In this document: in pieces, positions 49,029 through 58,351 of the stretch | How the letters are laid out: every line of letters begins with the position of its first letter | Numbering within the stretch: position 1 is the stretch's first letter | NCBI GenBank assembly: GCA_003116975.1 | Contig: BGKB01000017.1 | Span: 124,001-188,000, forward strand | Origin: Aurantiochytrium sp. KH105 | Taxonomy: Eukaryota; Sar; Bigyra; Thraustochytrida; Thraustochytriidae | DNA length: 64,000 nt | Direction: 5' to 3' | The notes under the pieces: model-generated | What the model saw: the letters and a program-made list of their open reading frames with translations, nothing else | What the model was told of the DNA's origin: nothing | The model's database searches: none | Made by a program: the position numbers and the translations under genes

Positions 49029-52000
49029 CTAAGTCATGCTCCGTTTCAGTTCAGCTTGGCGCGCCTGCTTCCGCGCGTCAAGATCAAGCTTGGCGCGCCG
49101 CTGCATGTCGGCACCCATCCAGACATTACGCTGGAGAAAAATCGGCGCTCCTGGTGGCGCAATGGCCTGACCCTCGCCATAGTCAGACTGCTGCGTCGTG
49201 ACGCGCGTGACATCCTGCATGACGCGCGAGGGTGGAAGTGCGCGTTTGACGCGCAAACTAACACGCCGTTCGTGCGCAGCTTGCTTCTCGCGCAACTCTT
49301 GCCAGTCGGCCTGGGCCTGCTTCACAAGGACACGCAATTGACGCGGAGGCAAGAGACCTCCGCGCAGATCAGCACGGAGGTTCTTGAGGCGACTGATATC
49401 CTGGCAGACCCGCTCGAGCTCGCTCTTGGCCTGACTCGACTTGGAAGACACGGCAGTCAGTGTGCCGCGGCAATTAGCCGCGCCGCAGAGACAGTGAAAG
49501 TGCAAATCGGAGCTCTGCTCAAAGGAGTAGTCGAAACTGAGCTCCTCGCCCGGCTCGATGCGGCGCTTGGCGATAATACCCACGCGCGTGACGCCGCGGA
49601 CGTTCCACTTCTGCAGGGCGCAATTCGGGTCGCACGAGTGGTTGACAAAGCGAGCAATGTTGCCCTTTTTCCGAGCGTCGATAATCTGTTCATTTCCCAG
49701 ATCCAGCTGGAAGACGTGCGGCTCGTTCTTGGCCATCGCTTCTTCCATGCGCTTACGTGCCTCTGTCGCAGTAAGCACCTCGCCCACATACTCGACAATG
49801 AAATCGCCCTCATGCGCAGGCTCCGCCAGTTCGAGACCCCAGCCCCGCCCGGGTGTCTCGATCGGCTTCACCTTTTTGTTTTGGCCAAGCTGAAAGTGCT
49901 GATTGTTGCACGCGCGCGCCGTGCAGTTAATGGGAATGTTCTTCGACCCGCGATCACCCTCGCGCACGCATTCAATGCGCAGCATGTGATTATCGCAGTT
50001 GTCCCCGCACACATCTGTGCACTTGCATGTCGACTCGAGGAGGTCCGTGTTGACGATGGGCTTGCACGGCGCCACGTAAAGATTGTGTTTCAAAGGATTG
50101 TACTTTGGCATGCGCACCTTGCCACCGCTCTTGGTCTTGCCCTTCGCAGCTGCAGCTGCGGCAGCTGCGGCCGCCTGCTTGGCCTTGGCCTTGGCCTGTT
50201 TTGACAGACGAGCGCGCTTATTTGCCGAGCCTGCGCCCCGACCGCCCTTGCTCGACATTTCGTTGTGCCAATCCTGCAGCTCGGGCAGCCGCATACGCGC
50301 AGTGAGCGGCGAGCTCATGTCCGTGTTCTTGTAGATATTCTGCAAATAACGGCACGGGTCAAACTTGGTCACGCCCGACCGCCGTCCCGTCTTTTGCGCC
50401 AAGAAAACAGTATCCGAGGTCGCGCTGAGTGGCGCGTCGTACTCGCGCGCGCACGTGTTGCACACCAGTCCAAGCTCGTTTTGTAGGCCTCCGTGAGGAA
50501 GGCAGCGCTCATGGAAGGAGCTGTCGCACGTGATGCATGGCACGAGGTTACGCTGCCGCTTGAATGCAGCGTCCGATTCCGGGTTTCGGTCGTAGCACCC
50601 GCGGCAACAGTGTCGCGGACAAATCATCCCATTCGGCAGAGAGGAGCCGGCAAGGTTGCGCCCATCTTCATCGGCCTTGTAGGGCTTTCCGTCGGGCCCG
50701 ATCACCCTGCAGCGCGCGCCAATCTCCCACACGCACGAAGGGTGGTAAAAGTGCGAGCACCCTGCCATGCTGCACTTGACGGGGTTATCGTCACTTCCTT
50801 CTGCGTGTGGCTGATTTACCTCGCGGGCTTCCTCTGTTTCGGGGCGGAGAGCGAGCCCATTTGCTCCAGATTTCTCTTCCTTGGCACCATATTCACCAGA
50901 AGACCTAGACACGCCGTTGGCAGTGTCCTCCGTTTTGGGGCCATTACCGTTTGCAAGAGGCTGATCCTCCTCCATATTATCCTTCTCCTCGTGGCCCTCT
51001 TCCTCCTCTGCGTCTTCCTCGTGGTTCTCGACCACGGTGCAATAAAAACAATCGTGGGAAGAGGTCCGGCACGTTTGGCATTCAAAAAAACCATGCGCCG
51101 AGGCCGCGGCAAGGCTTTCCCCCATGATGTCCTTGTAACACGGGGCATGAAACGCACGCCCACAGCCTAACTGGCACGTATGCAATTTCTCGTTGCTATC
51201 AAGATTACGCTCGTAGTATTTTTCGCCACAGACGCAGGTGAGGGGCGCCGGTACAGATGCGCGGCCATCAACGGTATTGCTGCTAACTTCGGCAGCGCGA
51301 CGCCGAGACCGTCGCCCACTCACGATGTTGGTGAGGTCCACGGCCTGACTAATGCGACGTCCCCCCCGGCGCCGCCGAACGCCCTCAATGGGCGTGGAGC
51401 CGTTCAAACCCCGGGTCCGGGCCCCGTATCCGCTGTCGTCATCGTCATCATCATCATCATCATCGTCATCATCATCGACCTCGTCGTCGTCGCCCTCGCC
51501 ATCTTTGTTTGCCTCTTGTCTAGCCTGCTCATCGAGGGCCTTTCGCTCAGCCATGGCCCGGAGACGCTCCTCGCGCCTCTCCTTGTTCTTTGCGCGGCGC
51601 CGAGATCCAAACTTGGCGCCACTCGTTTTGGTGGCGGGTGGCGCGAAAATTCCCTGTGCGCGCATCGCCTCGGGCTCGAGGTCTTCGCGGCGTACCTTGA
51701 GCCAGACACGGTACTTCTTGGCCCAGCCAAAAAAGTGAATATGCAACTTGAACTCGTCCGAGGGGGCGGCATCAAGAGGAATGCGGTCAATCTCTTTTTC
51801 TTTGCCATCCACGAGCGCCTTGATGGTCACAATCTTGGACTCAAACCAGGACTTCCAGGTGCCCTGGTACACGTCGAGCTCAAGTTCTACCGAGAGACCT
51901 TGGCGCGCAAAGGCGGCGTACCTTTCAACAATTTCCTCTTCCGGGAGCTCATCTGCCTCTTCATCGGCGTCACTCTCTGCTTCATCCTCGGAGGGTGTCT

Positions 52001-52574
52001 TATTTTCGTCCTGCTGCGCGTCGAACTTGGCTCTGTCGCGGTTAAGACTCTCGAGGGCTGGTTCAATGTTCGTTTTCCAAATGTACCGGCGTGTTTCGAT
52101 CGTGAGCAGTTCGTCGCGCTCAGCACGCCGTCTCCAGGTTTCCTGCATAATTTCCTCTTCGCTCTTGACAACTGCCTCGGAAGCCTCCATGTCATTTTCG
52201 ATGCGGACGAGATTGTTCTGGATGTGCTGCTTATAGCCCCCTTGTGAGATGTAGGGATCACGTTTTTTGGGATGAGGCATGCGCAAGAGAAGTTCGTCGC
52301 TCTTGTCATCATCATTGTTTCCCTTGCCGCCTTCTACCTTTGCGCTTTTGCGCCTGCCTTCCTCTTGTTTGGCTTGTGCCAGCGCCGTGCGCGCGGCGGC
52401 ACTCTGTCGTGCAGTACGTTTTTGCGGGCTCAGAGCTTGCGTGTTTTTGCGTTTGCGTCCGCGTTTCTTGGGCGCCTTGTTTGTTGCGCTCTTTGGTCGG
52501 CCAACTTTGGCCGGTCCGCTGGTGTTGTTGATCGTGCCGCTGGCTGCCCCGCGCTTGCCTGTTTGGCCTGCCAT
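49029..52574 (-). CDS. PHD-AWS-SET histone-lysine methyltransferase (NSD/ASH1-like)
   Basis: 1,181 residues from the ATG at 52574. Seen: a Lys/Arg-rich N-terminus with AT-hook-like VGRPKSA and KKRGRKRK. A chromo-barrel/Tudor-knot-like segment lies near 236-300 (HIHFFGWAKKYRVWL). A poly-Asp tract near 370 is followed by a PHD-type finger at about 441-505 (CVCGEKYY...CQLGCGRAFHAPC). A second, extended PHD-like region spans about 595-705 (CSMAGCSHFYHPSC, CRGCYDRN, CITCDSSFHERC, CNTC). The AWS zinc cluster is near 846, and the SET domain at about 898-1025 has GRGWGLEL, YVGEVL, FVNHSCDPNC and ELSFDYSF. Post-SET HCLCGAANC follows. AWS-SET-post-SET enzymes (NSD, ASH1, SETD2) methylate H3K36; the substrate here is inferred from family. 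All core SET motifs are present, so it should be active. Confidence 0.92.
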   Translation of the reverse strand: MAGQTGKRGAASGTINNTSGPAKVGRPKSATNKAPKKRGRKRKNTQALSPQKRTARQSAAARTALAQAKQEEGRRKSAKVEGGKGNNDDDKSDELLLRMPHPKKRDPYISQGGYKQHIQNNLVRIENDMEASEAVVKSEEEIMQETWRRRAERDELLTIETRRYIWKTNIEPALESLNRDRAKFDAQQDENKTPSEDEAESDADEEADELPEEEIVERYAAFARQGLSVELELDVYQGTWKSWFESKIVTIKALVDGKEKEIDRIPLDAAPSDEFKLHIHFFGWAKKYRVWLKVRREDLEPEAMRAQGIFAPPATKTSGAKFGSRRRAKNKERREERLRAMAERKALDEQARQEANKDGEGDDDEVDDDDDDDDDDDDDDSGYGARTRGLNGSTPIEGVRRRRGGRRISQAVDLTNIVSGRRSRRRAAEVSSNTVDGRASVPAPLTCVCGEKYYERNLDSNEKLHTCQLGCGRAFHAPCYKDIMGESLAAASAHGFFECQTCRTSSHDCFYCTVVENHEEDAEEEEGHEEKDNMEEDQPLANGNGPKTEDTANGVSRSSGEYGAKEEKSGANGLALRPETEEAREVNQPHAEGSDDNPVKCSMAGCSHFYHPSCVWEIGARCRVIGPDGKPYKADEDGRNLAGSSLPNGMICPRHCCRGCYDRNPESDAAFKRQRNLVPCITCDSSFHERCLPHGGLQNELGLVCNTCAREYDAPLSATSDTVFLAQKTGRRSGVTKFDPCRYLQNIYKNTDMSSPLTARMRLPELQDWHNEMSSKGGRGAGSANKRARLSKQAKAKAKQAAAAAAAAAAKGKTKSGGKVRMPKYNPLKHNLYVAPCKPIVNTDLLESTCKCTDVCGDNCDNHMLRIECVREGDRGSKNIPINCTARACNNQHFQLGQNKKVKPIETPGRGWGLELAEPAHEGDFIVEYVGEVLTATEARKRMEEAMAKNEPHVFQLDLGNEQIIDARKKGNIARFVNHSCDPNCALQKWNVRGVTRVGIIAKRRIEPGEELSFDYSFEQSSDLHFHCLCGAANCRGTLTAVSSKSSQAKSELERVCQDISRLKNLRADLRGGLLPPRQLRVLVKQAQADWQELREKQAAHERRVSLRVKRALPPSRVMQDVTRVTTQQSDYGEGQAIAPPGAPIFLQRNVWMGADMQRRAKLDLDARKQARQAELKRSMT

Positions 52575-53227
52575 TTTTGGAGATCCACGTCACGTCCTTG
52601 GATACGCCGCGCCAGTCTTGATGCAAATCTTCGCGGCCTTGCCCTGTGGCTCTTTGTGGCGCTGCGTCGCGTCCTCACGCACGTCCTGATGCGGAACCTC
52701 CGTAGCTTTTCTTTGCTCTTTGTGGATTCGCGACGCGTCCTCGCGCACGCACGCAGGCTGTGCGCCTTGAGCTCGTACGTGCCGCCCTCCAAGCCGCAAG
52801 ATAGGTAACACCAAGAGCTCGCTCAGCACAAAACCTCGCCTCTCGCCGGGCTTCGCGCTCGACCCCGCACGCGGCAACGCCGGCAACGCCGGACGCCTGC
52901 GCCCGCGCGCCCGCGTTGCGTCCGTCTCTCCCGCTGGACTCTCGCGCGGAGAAAAGGGAAAGTAGTTCACCAGCCTTCAAATCCCGCGCGAGATGGCGCC
53001 CGAGATGGTTGGATCCTTGCTGTGACGCCCCGAGACGCCGAGCCGAGGCGGAGCGCCCTGCGGCGCGGCCGGCGCGGACCGGACGATCTTCCCTCCTTCC
53101 CCGGGCGCTGCCTCGCCCCGCCTCCCTCCCTCCCTCCCTCCCTCCTTCCCGCGCGCTCGCCTCGCCGCGCCGCGCTCGCTCGTCGCGCCCGCCGCCGTTG
53201 CTTCTCTGCTGCCGCCCTTGCCCCGCC

Positions 53228-53318
53228 GCGCATTCCCGACTTGCGCGCGCCCATTCTCCACTTGCCGCGCGCCCATTCTCCACTTGCGCGCGCGCCCATT
53301 CTCCACTTGCCGCGCGCG
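53228..53318. repeat. Tandem repeat, unit about 22-28 bp (CGCGCCCATTCTCCACTTGC)
   Basis: Three near-identical copies of GCGCGCCCATTCTCCACTTG, preceded by a diverged one (GCATTCCCGACTTGCGC), fill this interval within the divergent promoter. The units differ in the length of the CG run between them. Confidence 0.85.
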
Positions 53319-53378
53319 GGCCCCCGCGGCCCTCTTCTTTTGCCGCGCTTTCCGCAGCTAAACCCGCTCCCCGCGCGG

Positions 53379-53428
53379 ACGAGGATATCCTGCAGTTCGC
53401 CCCGGCGCGGCTCCCAGGATATCCTCGT
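53379..53428. promoter_or_regulatory. Perfect 14-bp inverted repeat with 22-bp spacer (ACGAGGATATCCTG / CAGGATATCCTCGT)
   Basis: ACGAGGATATCCTG at 53379-53392 is exactly reverse-complemented at 53415-53428. Each arm contains the palindrome AGGATATCCT. A third GGATATC core is at about 53492-53500. It could be a regulator binding site or a cruciform/hairpin; no known factor is assigned. Confidence 0.7.
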
Positions 53429-53733
53429 TGAGGGGACGCCTCCGCGGCGTCCCGGTCCAGGGCGACCGCGGCGCGCGCGGCGGACTTGGAGCAGGATATC
53501 GAGCAGAAGTCCGACACCGGCCCCTGCACGGGGGGGGTGGCGAGGTTGGGGCGCAGGCAGACATGCGGACTGGCAGCAAATCGCCTTCGCCAAGGACGCC
53601 CACGTCGCGGAGTTGGAGGCCGAGCGCTCGTGCGAGAGAGAGAGAGCACCAGACAGACGGACGGACGGACGGACAAACGCAAAGCCTCGCCGCGTGTAGA
53701 GGAGGTTGGTTTGGTTGATCTATCGGAGGGAGA

Positions 53734-55722
53734 ATGGCGAGCAACGAGGAAATCGCGGGGCAGGAGACGTACGAGGTGCCCGAGTCGCTCAAGCTCGACC
53801 TCGATAAGCTCGACGCCTTTCTCAAGAAGGAGGTTGAGGGCTACGAGGGCCCCACGCAGGTGCGCAAGTTCGCGCTGGGCCAGTCGAACCCAACATACCT
53901 GGTCAATGGCGTCTATGTCCTACGAAAACAGCCCCCAGGACAGCGGTCCAACAAAACCGCGCACCGCACGGATCGCGAGTACTGGGTGATGAAGTGCCTG
54001 GGGGACAACACCGATGTCCCTGTGCCGAAAATGTACGCCTACTGCTCGGACGAGAGCGTGATCGGGTCCGAGTTCTATGTCATGGAGTTTGTCCGGGGCC
54101 GCATCTTCAAAAAAGCTTCGCTCGACGAAATGACCCCGCAAGACCGCACCAAGGCCTACGAAAGCGCGATCGAGACGCTAGCTCGCATCCATTCGGTTGA
54201 TTGGCGCAACGTCGGTCTCGAAGACTATGGCAAGTGCGGAGGCATGTATGACCGCCAGCTCTCGAGTCTCTCGTTTGTGAGCGAGCGCCAGGAAGCTGTC
54301 TCGGAAGAAGTGCCCCGCATCGCGGATCAAGCTGCGCTTGTGGCTCGCATGCGCAAGTACCTGCCGGACGACGAGGTCGGACTCTGCCACGGCGACTACA
54401 AATTCGACAACTTCATCCTGCATGATACTGAACCTCGTGTCATTGCGGTCCTTGACTGGGAGCTCTCCACCATTGGTCACCCGAGCTCAGACCTTGCCAA
54501 CTTTACTGCGCTTTATGGAGCGCCCTGGATCCCGGACAAGGATCCCGCCACCTATGTCGGTGTCGATGGCATGCCCAATTTCGAGACAAGTGGCATTCCA
54601 TCCATGGACACCATGTTGCGCACGTATGCCAAACGCATGGGTCGCCCTTACCCGGACCCCTTTTGGCCCTTTTACCAGGCATTTCACAACTGGCGAGGCG
54701 CCATCATTTCGCAGGGCATTGCCGCGCGCAAGGCTGCCGGTCAAGCGAGCTCGAGCGTTGCCGGCGAATATGGTGCCATGACCATCTTTTTGTCCGATCG
54801 CGCTCGGGAACTTCTCGACGAGCTCGAGCGCAGGGCCACGCCGCCGCCAAGCCCCGTGCTCGAGGGAAGTGCAAAGCTCACCTACGCTGACGGCTTTTGC
54901 CACAAAGTCCCATCAGGAATGGACGATTTTATCGAGCTTGCGTCTGCGACGTTTTTCACGCCCAAGGGCGAGTCCGGCATTGTTCGTGTGGCAAACAAGG
55001 CTGGTCAGGGCCGCGCTGCTTGCGAGGTCTACCTTTTTGGCCCTGATGGCCGCGTCTCTGTGCGCAAGTCCTCGGAACTCAAGATCCTCACCAACAACGG
55101 CTGGGATTCAGACGGAGTGGCCATTCACGTGAAGCGTCCTTTTTACAAGGTCCGCATTTGCGCGCAGGGCGTCTTGGACGTCGAGCTGCTTGCTGTGAGC
55201 CCTTGCGTCACCGCCGCTGTGCAAGAGGGCGCCACGTCGGAGCAAGCAGCCATTGTTTCGGGTACCCTTGCCGGCACTCGCACCGTCGACGCTGACGGCC
55301 AGATCCTAGCCGTCCGCGCGCATGCCTGGGGTCTGGCCTCTTCCCTTGCCTCGGAGCGCAAGGCGCAAAACCTCTGCGGTCGCCTTGGTGCCTCGAACAT
55401 TACCTTTTCTCTGCATCTTGATGCTTCTGGTACAGGAACGGGTTCTCTCTTCCTTGATGCGAACACTGCTGCGCCTATCAAGTCTGCAAACTTGTCGTCC
55501 TCGAACGCCCTGCATATTGAAACGGCTGCAGGTTCTTCGATCACTCTCGATCCCACAGGGTCTGCTTCTACCTTTGATGGACTTTCGGCGTTGCCGCTGT
55601 GCGTCAAGTCAGTTAAGTCCGCTGCTGGAGAAGCATCGGTCCTCGGTGCCGTCAAATCTGAAGCCGCCGTGAACGCCATTCTCGTCCAAGAGCCATCCAC
55701 GACGAACACCTCACGCATCTAG
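53734..55722 (+). CDS. APH/ACAD10-11-type kinase with unknown C-terminal region
   Basis: 662 residues from the ATG at 53734. Seen: residues about 15-345 form an aminoglycoside-phosphotransferase-fold kinase closest in pattern to the N-terminal part of ACAD10/ACAD11. Features are [15 protein letters not shown] (nucleotide loop), YVLRKQPPG (Lys strand), catalytic loop HGDYKFDN at 219-226 and DWE at about 240-242, then [10 protein letters not shown]. The catalytic Asp221, Asn226 and metal-binding Asp240 are intact. In ACAD10/11 this domain phosphorylates 4-hydroxyacyl groups before the dehydrogenase part acts. Here no acyl-CoA dehydrogenase follows. Instead about 300 residues of beta-rich, Ala/Ser-rich sequence (about 370-662) are unrecognised. 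A hydroxyacyl or other small-molecule kinase is inferred. The last codons and stop are duplicated downstream. Confidence 0.85.
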   Translation: MASNEEIAGQETYEVPESLKLDLDKLDAFLKKEVEGYEGPTQVRKFALGQSNPTYLVNGVYVLRKQPPGQRSNKTAHRTDREYWVMKCLGDNTDVPVPKMYAYCSDESVIGSEFYVMEFVRGRIFKKASLDEMTPQDRTKAYESAIETLARIHSVDWRNVGLEDYGKCGGMYDRQLSSLSFVSERQEAVSEEVPRIADQAALVARMRKYLPDDEVGLCHGDYKFDNFILHDTEPRVIAVLDWELSTIGHPSSDLANFTALYGAPWIPDKDPATYVGVDGMPNFETSGIPSMDTMLRTYAKRMGRPYPDPFWPFYQAFHNWRGAIISQGIAARKAAGQASSSVAGEYGAMTIFLSDRARELLDELERRATPPPSPVLEGSAKLTYADGFCHKVPSGMDDFIELASATFFTPKGESGIVRVANKAGQGRAACEVYLFGPDGRVSVRKSSELKILTNNGWDSDGVAIHVKRPFYKVRICAQGVLDVELLAVSPCVTAAVQEGATSEQAAIVSGTLAGTRTVDADGQILAVRAHAWGLASSLASERKAQNLCGRLGASNITFSLHLDASGTGTGSLFLDANTAAPIKSANLSSSNALHIETAAGSSITLDPTGSASTFDGLSALPLCVKSVKSAAGEASVLGAVKSEAAVNAILVQEPSTTNTSRI

Positions 55723-56027
55723 ATCAACAAACACATTATCTATCTACACTTTGGTCAATTGGATCTTGCCTTGAACTTGTTTTTCGGCTACCTCACCCAT
55801 CGATATGCCTATCAATCTTTGCTGACAGGGAGTGAGCCGTCAAATCTGGAGCCGCCGTGAACGCCATTCTCGTCCGAGAGCCATCCACGACGAACACCTC
55901 ACGCATCTAGATCAACAAACTCATTATATCTATCTACACTTTGGTCAATTGGATCTTGCCTTGAACTTGTTTTTCGGCTACCTCACCCATCGATATGCCT
56001 ATCAATCTTTGCTGACAGGGAGTGAGC
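55651..56027. repeat. 188-bp tandem duplication spanning the 3' end of the kinase gene
   Basis: The block beginning GTCAAATCTG at 55651 recurs at 55839. It contains the last 24 codons of the kinase gene, its TAG stop and about 110 bp of 3' flank. Copy two (55839-56027) has a few substitutions (GAAGCC to GGAGCC, CCAAGAG to CCGAGAG, ACA to CTC) and a 2-bp AT insertion. Copy one carries the functional stop at 55720-55722. Confidence 0.95.
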
Positions 56028-56439
56028 TACTTACACAGTTGGTTTGTAGTTTATGCGTCTTGTTAATTTTTTGCAAGTATGCATCGGTATGCATACATGC
56101 TTCATGCAGATTTATGCACTTCACTCTCCATCATCTGTGCCGTCGTGACGCATTTGCACTACTCGAGAAAGAAAAACTCAGGCTAATCCTTTACGTTGCT
56201 GTCGTTCGTAGATGTTCATTCGGATCAACAAAGGTTTTGCTGCCGCAGATGCACTGGGCGTCTCGTCACTCTCTCATTCACTCACTGTGGCAAACCTGAC
56301 CTAACCTGGCAGGAAAAACCTGTCCCTGTGACGCAAAGCCACATCGACGCGCAACTCACGCGAGAGGCGAAGCAAAGTGCCCGGAGCGGCGGGCCGGTGG
56401 AGTTAAGGCGTTTGCGGAGAGCAGGTTGCTCGCCACGCG
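56028..56439. other. Intergenic region upstream of the ENT-like gene
   Basis: No gene seen. It is AT-rich at the left and includes a direct repeat of TATGCAT/GCATAC motifs near 56078-56112. It is GC-richer approaching the ATG at 56440. Confidence 0.45.
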
Positions 56440-57867
56440 ATGGACGCGGTTCACGTTGTGGGCGTAGACGCCCTCGCGGCAGCTCTCGGCCTCGGCTTTG
56501 GGTCGTCCATTGGCCTCAATGCCGTGCTCTCGGCCGTCGGGTTCTTTTCCGTCCACTTTGGCAGGAGCTCCTTCATTTGGTTGACGTGCGCCTTGTATTT
56601 GCCCTCACTGCCTGCTGCGCTGGTTATTTTTGGGCTCAAGTGGGTAAGCCAAGAGGACAATGTCACTGGTGCCGAAAGCCACAACGGTGGCGTCGATGCC
56701 CTGCAGGCGGGAGGGGAGTACGACGGTGCTATGAAGGATGTCGCCGGGCGGAGCAAAAAGCTATGGAGCGATGCTTCGCTTGTCATGGTAGCTTTTGTCG
56801 CTGAAGCGTTGGGTCTCCTGGTGATTCCTATCATTTATCAAAGTTTTGCCAGCCTCCTGCTCGTCTGCTTCGTCCTTGGCGTTTGTTCTACTGTCTCGTT
56901 GGAGTACGCTCTACAAATGATTCTGATGCTGTCTGCAAATGCCAGCGAGGAGAGCTGCTCAAAGCTTAAGGCAGCGGTCTTCTCCGGATACCAGGCTTCA
57001 AGTTTGCTCTGCCTCATTGCCAAGCTCATCTCTGGTTTAGATCCAATGTCTCATGACAGCGTGGTTTCCGCCTTTTTCATCATGCTTGCTCTGATTGCAC
57101 TGGGCTTACTCTTGGCCGTCTTCTATTTCGCAAGATGCTGTATCGCTCGACTTTCTGACTACGATGCTGTGCCTACTTCCATTTCTCTCGAGGACAACGA
57201 GGATTCACATTCTCCTCTCATGCAGGGAGAGCCCGTTGAAAGCTTTGATGTCGACGATAGCGATACCTTTAGCCTCAACACAACCCCCACCACCACTACC
57301 ACCATCACCACCGCAACTCCCAGAACGAGAAGCCGAGCAGATTCTCGCTCATCCTGGTATGAGGCTGCTCTTCTTACGCGAGAGTGCGCGCTGTCGCTTT
57401 TTTTGACCATCTTTGCTTCCATGCTCGTCTTTCCCTTTTATGCCTTTGTTCCTTCGAGCGAAGGTGGCGAGGCCGCCCAAGCGCGCCTTGCTTCGGTACT
57501 TTTTTATGCCAAGACCTTTTCCGACGCAGCGTCGAGGCCCGCGACAGTGGTCCTTCCGCAAATTATTTCCTCACGACGACAACTTTTGGGCATCAGTGCT
57601 ATGCGCTTTCTCGTGTCTCTCCCATTGTTTTTTGTTTACACTTTCGGACACGGGGTCATACCTTGCAACGACACCTTGCTCATCATCTACATTGTGCTTT
57701 TCTCCGCCTCTTCGGGCTATCTGAAAACGCTAAGTTTTCAGCTCTTACCGGACGACAAGGGGCTTGCGCAACAAGTGGCGACGGTGATGAACATCGCTTT
57801 TCAATGTAGCCTCTTCTCGCCGCTCATTCTTGCAGCTCTCGTGTGCGAAATCTTCAATTTGTATTGA
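56440..57867 (+). CDS. Equilibrative nucleoside transporter (SLC29/ENT)-like membrane protein
   Basis: 475 residues from the ATG at 56440. Seen: about 11 hydrophobic segments with a long acidic/Ser/Thr cytosolic loop between segments 6 and 7 (about 245-305, including a TTTTTITTATPRTRS tract), the ENT topology. AVFSGYQASSLLCLIAKL resembles the ENT segment-5 signature (V-x-SGQALAG). RFLVSLPLFFVY and the C-terminal GYLKTLSFQLLPDDKGLAQQV followed by a long hydrophobic helix match ENT segments 9-11 in pattern. ENTs move nucleosides and nucleobases. The N-terminal signature is weak, so a divergent member or another MFS-like family is possible. Confidence 0.65.
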   Translation: MDAVHVVGVDALAAALGLGFGSSIGLNAVLSAVGFFSVHFGRSSFIWLTCALYLPSLPAALVIFGLKWVSQEDNVTGAESHNGGVDALQAGGEYDGAMKDVAGRSKKLWSDASLVMVAFVAEALGLLVIPIIYQSFASLLLVCFVLGVCSTVSLEYALQMILMLSANASEESCSKLKAAVFSGYQASSLLCLIAKLISGLDPMSHDSVVSAFFIMLALIALGLLLAVFYFARCCIARLSDYDAVPTSISLEDNEDSHSPLMQGEPVESFDVDDSDTFSLNTTPTTTTTITTATPRTRSRADSRSSWYEAALLTRECALSLFLTIFASMLVFPFYAFVPSSEGGEAAQARLASVLFYAKTFSDAASRPATVVLPQIISSRRQLLGISAMRFLVSLPLFFVYTFGHGVIPCNDTLLIIYIVLFSASSGYLKTLSFQLLPDDKGLAQQVATVMNIAFQCSLFSPLILAALVCEIFNLY

Positions 57868-58351
57868 TATATTTTCCGAACAAGCCACAAACGTGGTACC
57901 TCAAACGTGGTACCTCAACATCGGACCAATTTGCCTGCGCACCTGTTTATTTTGCGTCGCATTTGCGACATTTGAACGAAGCCTCTCAATAAAGAAGCCC
58001 TGGATTGCTCTCACCGTTCCTTTCTGTCTGTCTATCTGTCTGTTGGCGCTTATTCCTTTTCGTGTCCACGTTAGTAGTAGGCGCCTGGACAACCCCAATT
58101 TGCGCAACCCATTTTAGCGGCCGACCGTTGAGCAGCGTTGAAGACTCGGACCCGGACTCTGACTCGAACTCTGCCATTTCCAAGTCCAAGTCTGCAGCGG
58201 CGTGCGCTCGGACGCTTGCGTCGGACGCTACGCGGCAAGTCTCCAAGCCAAACCACAGCGTGAAGGGCACGGCCGCGTGGACCTTTGCTTGCAAGAGAGG
58301 AGGTAATCGCACGTCGCGCAGGTCGCGGACAAAAGAAAGAAGAAGAAAACC
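57868..58351. promoter_or_regulatory. Intergenic region upstream of DNAI1
   Basis: No gene seen. A 14-bp direct repeat CAAACGTGGTACCT occurs twice in tandem (about 57888-57915). A TCTG-type run (TGTCTGTCTATCTGTCTG) lies at about 58024-58042. The segment from 58140 on is GC-richer and leads to the AAACCATGG start of DNAI1. Confidence 0.45.

Larger units (their letters stand above)
52575..53733. promoter_or_regulatory. Divergent promoter region between the SET gene and the APH-type kinase gene
   Basis: 1.16 kb, very GC-rich, with no supported gene; open frames are Arg/Ala/Pro low complexity. It contains (CCTC)n at about 53120-53146, a 24-bp tandem repeat at 53228-53318 and a perfect 14-bp inverted repeat at 53379-53428. 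A GACG/GGAC run (about 53658-53675) precedes the kinase ATG. Confidence 0.55.

Noticed and set aside
53379..53428. Inverted repeat as a bacterial-type terminator
   Set aside because: The organism is eukaryotic, there is no T-run after the stem, and the element lies upstream of a gene start, so a regulatory site or hairpin is the better description.
52675..53682. 335-codon minus-strand open frame in the SET/kinase divergent region
   Set aside because: Arg/Gly/Ala-rich, formed by the CCTC and 24-bp repeats. It would overlap the promoters of two well-supported genes.
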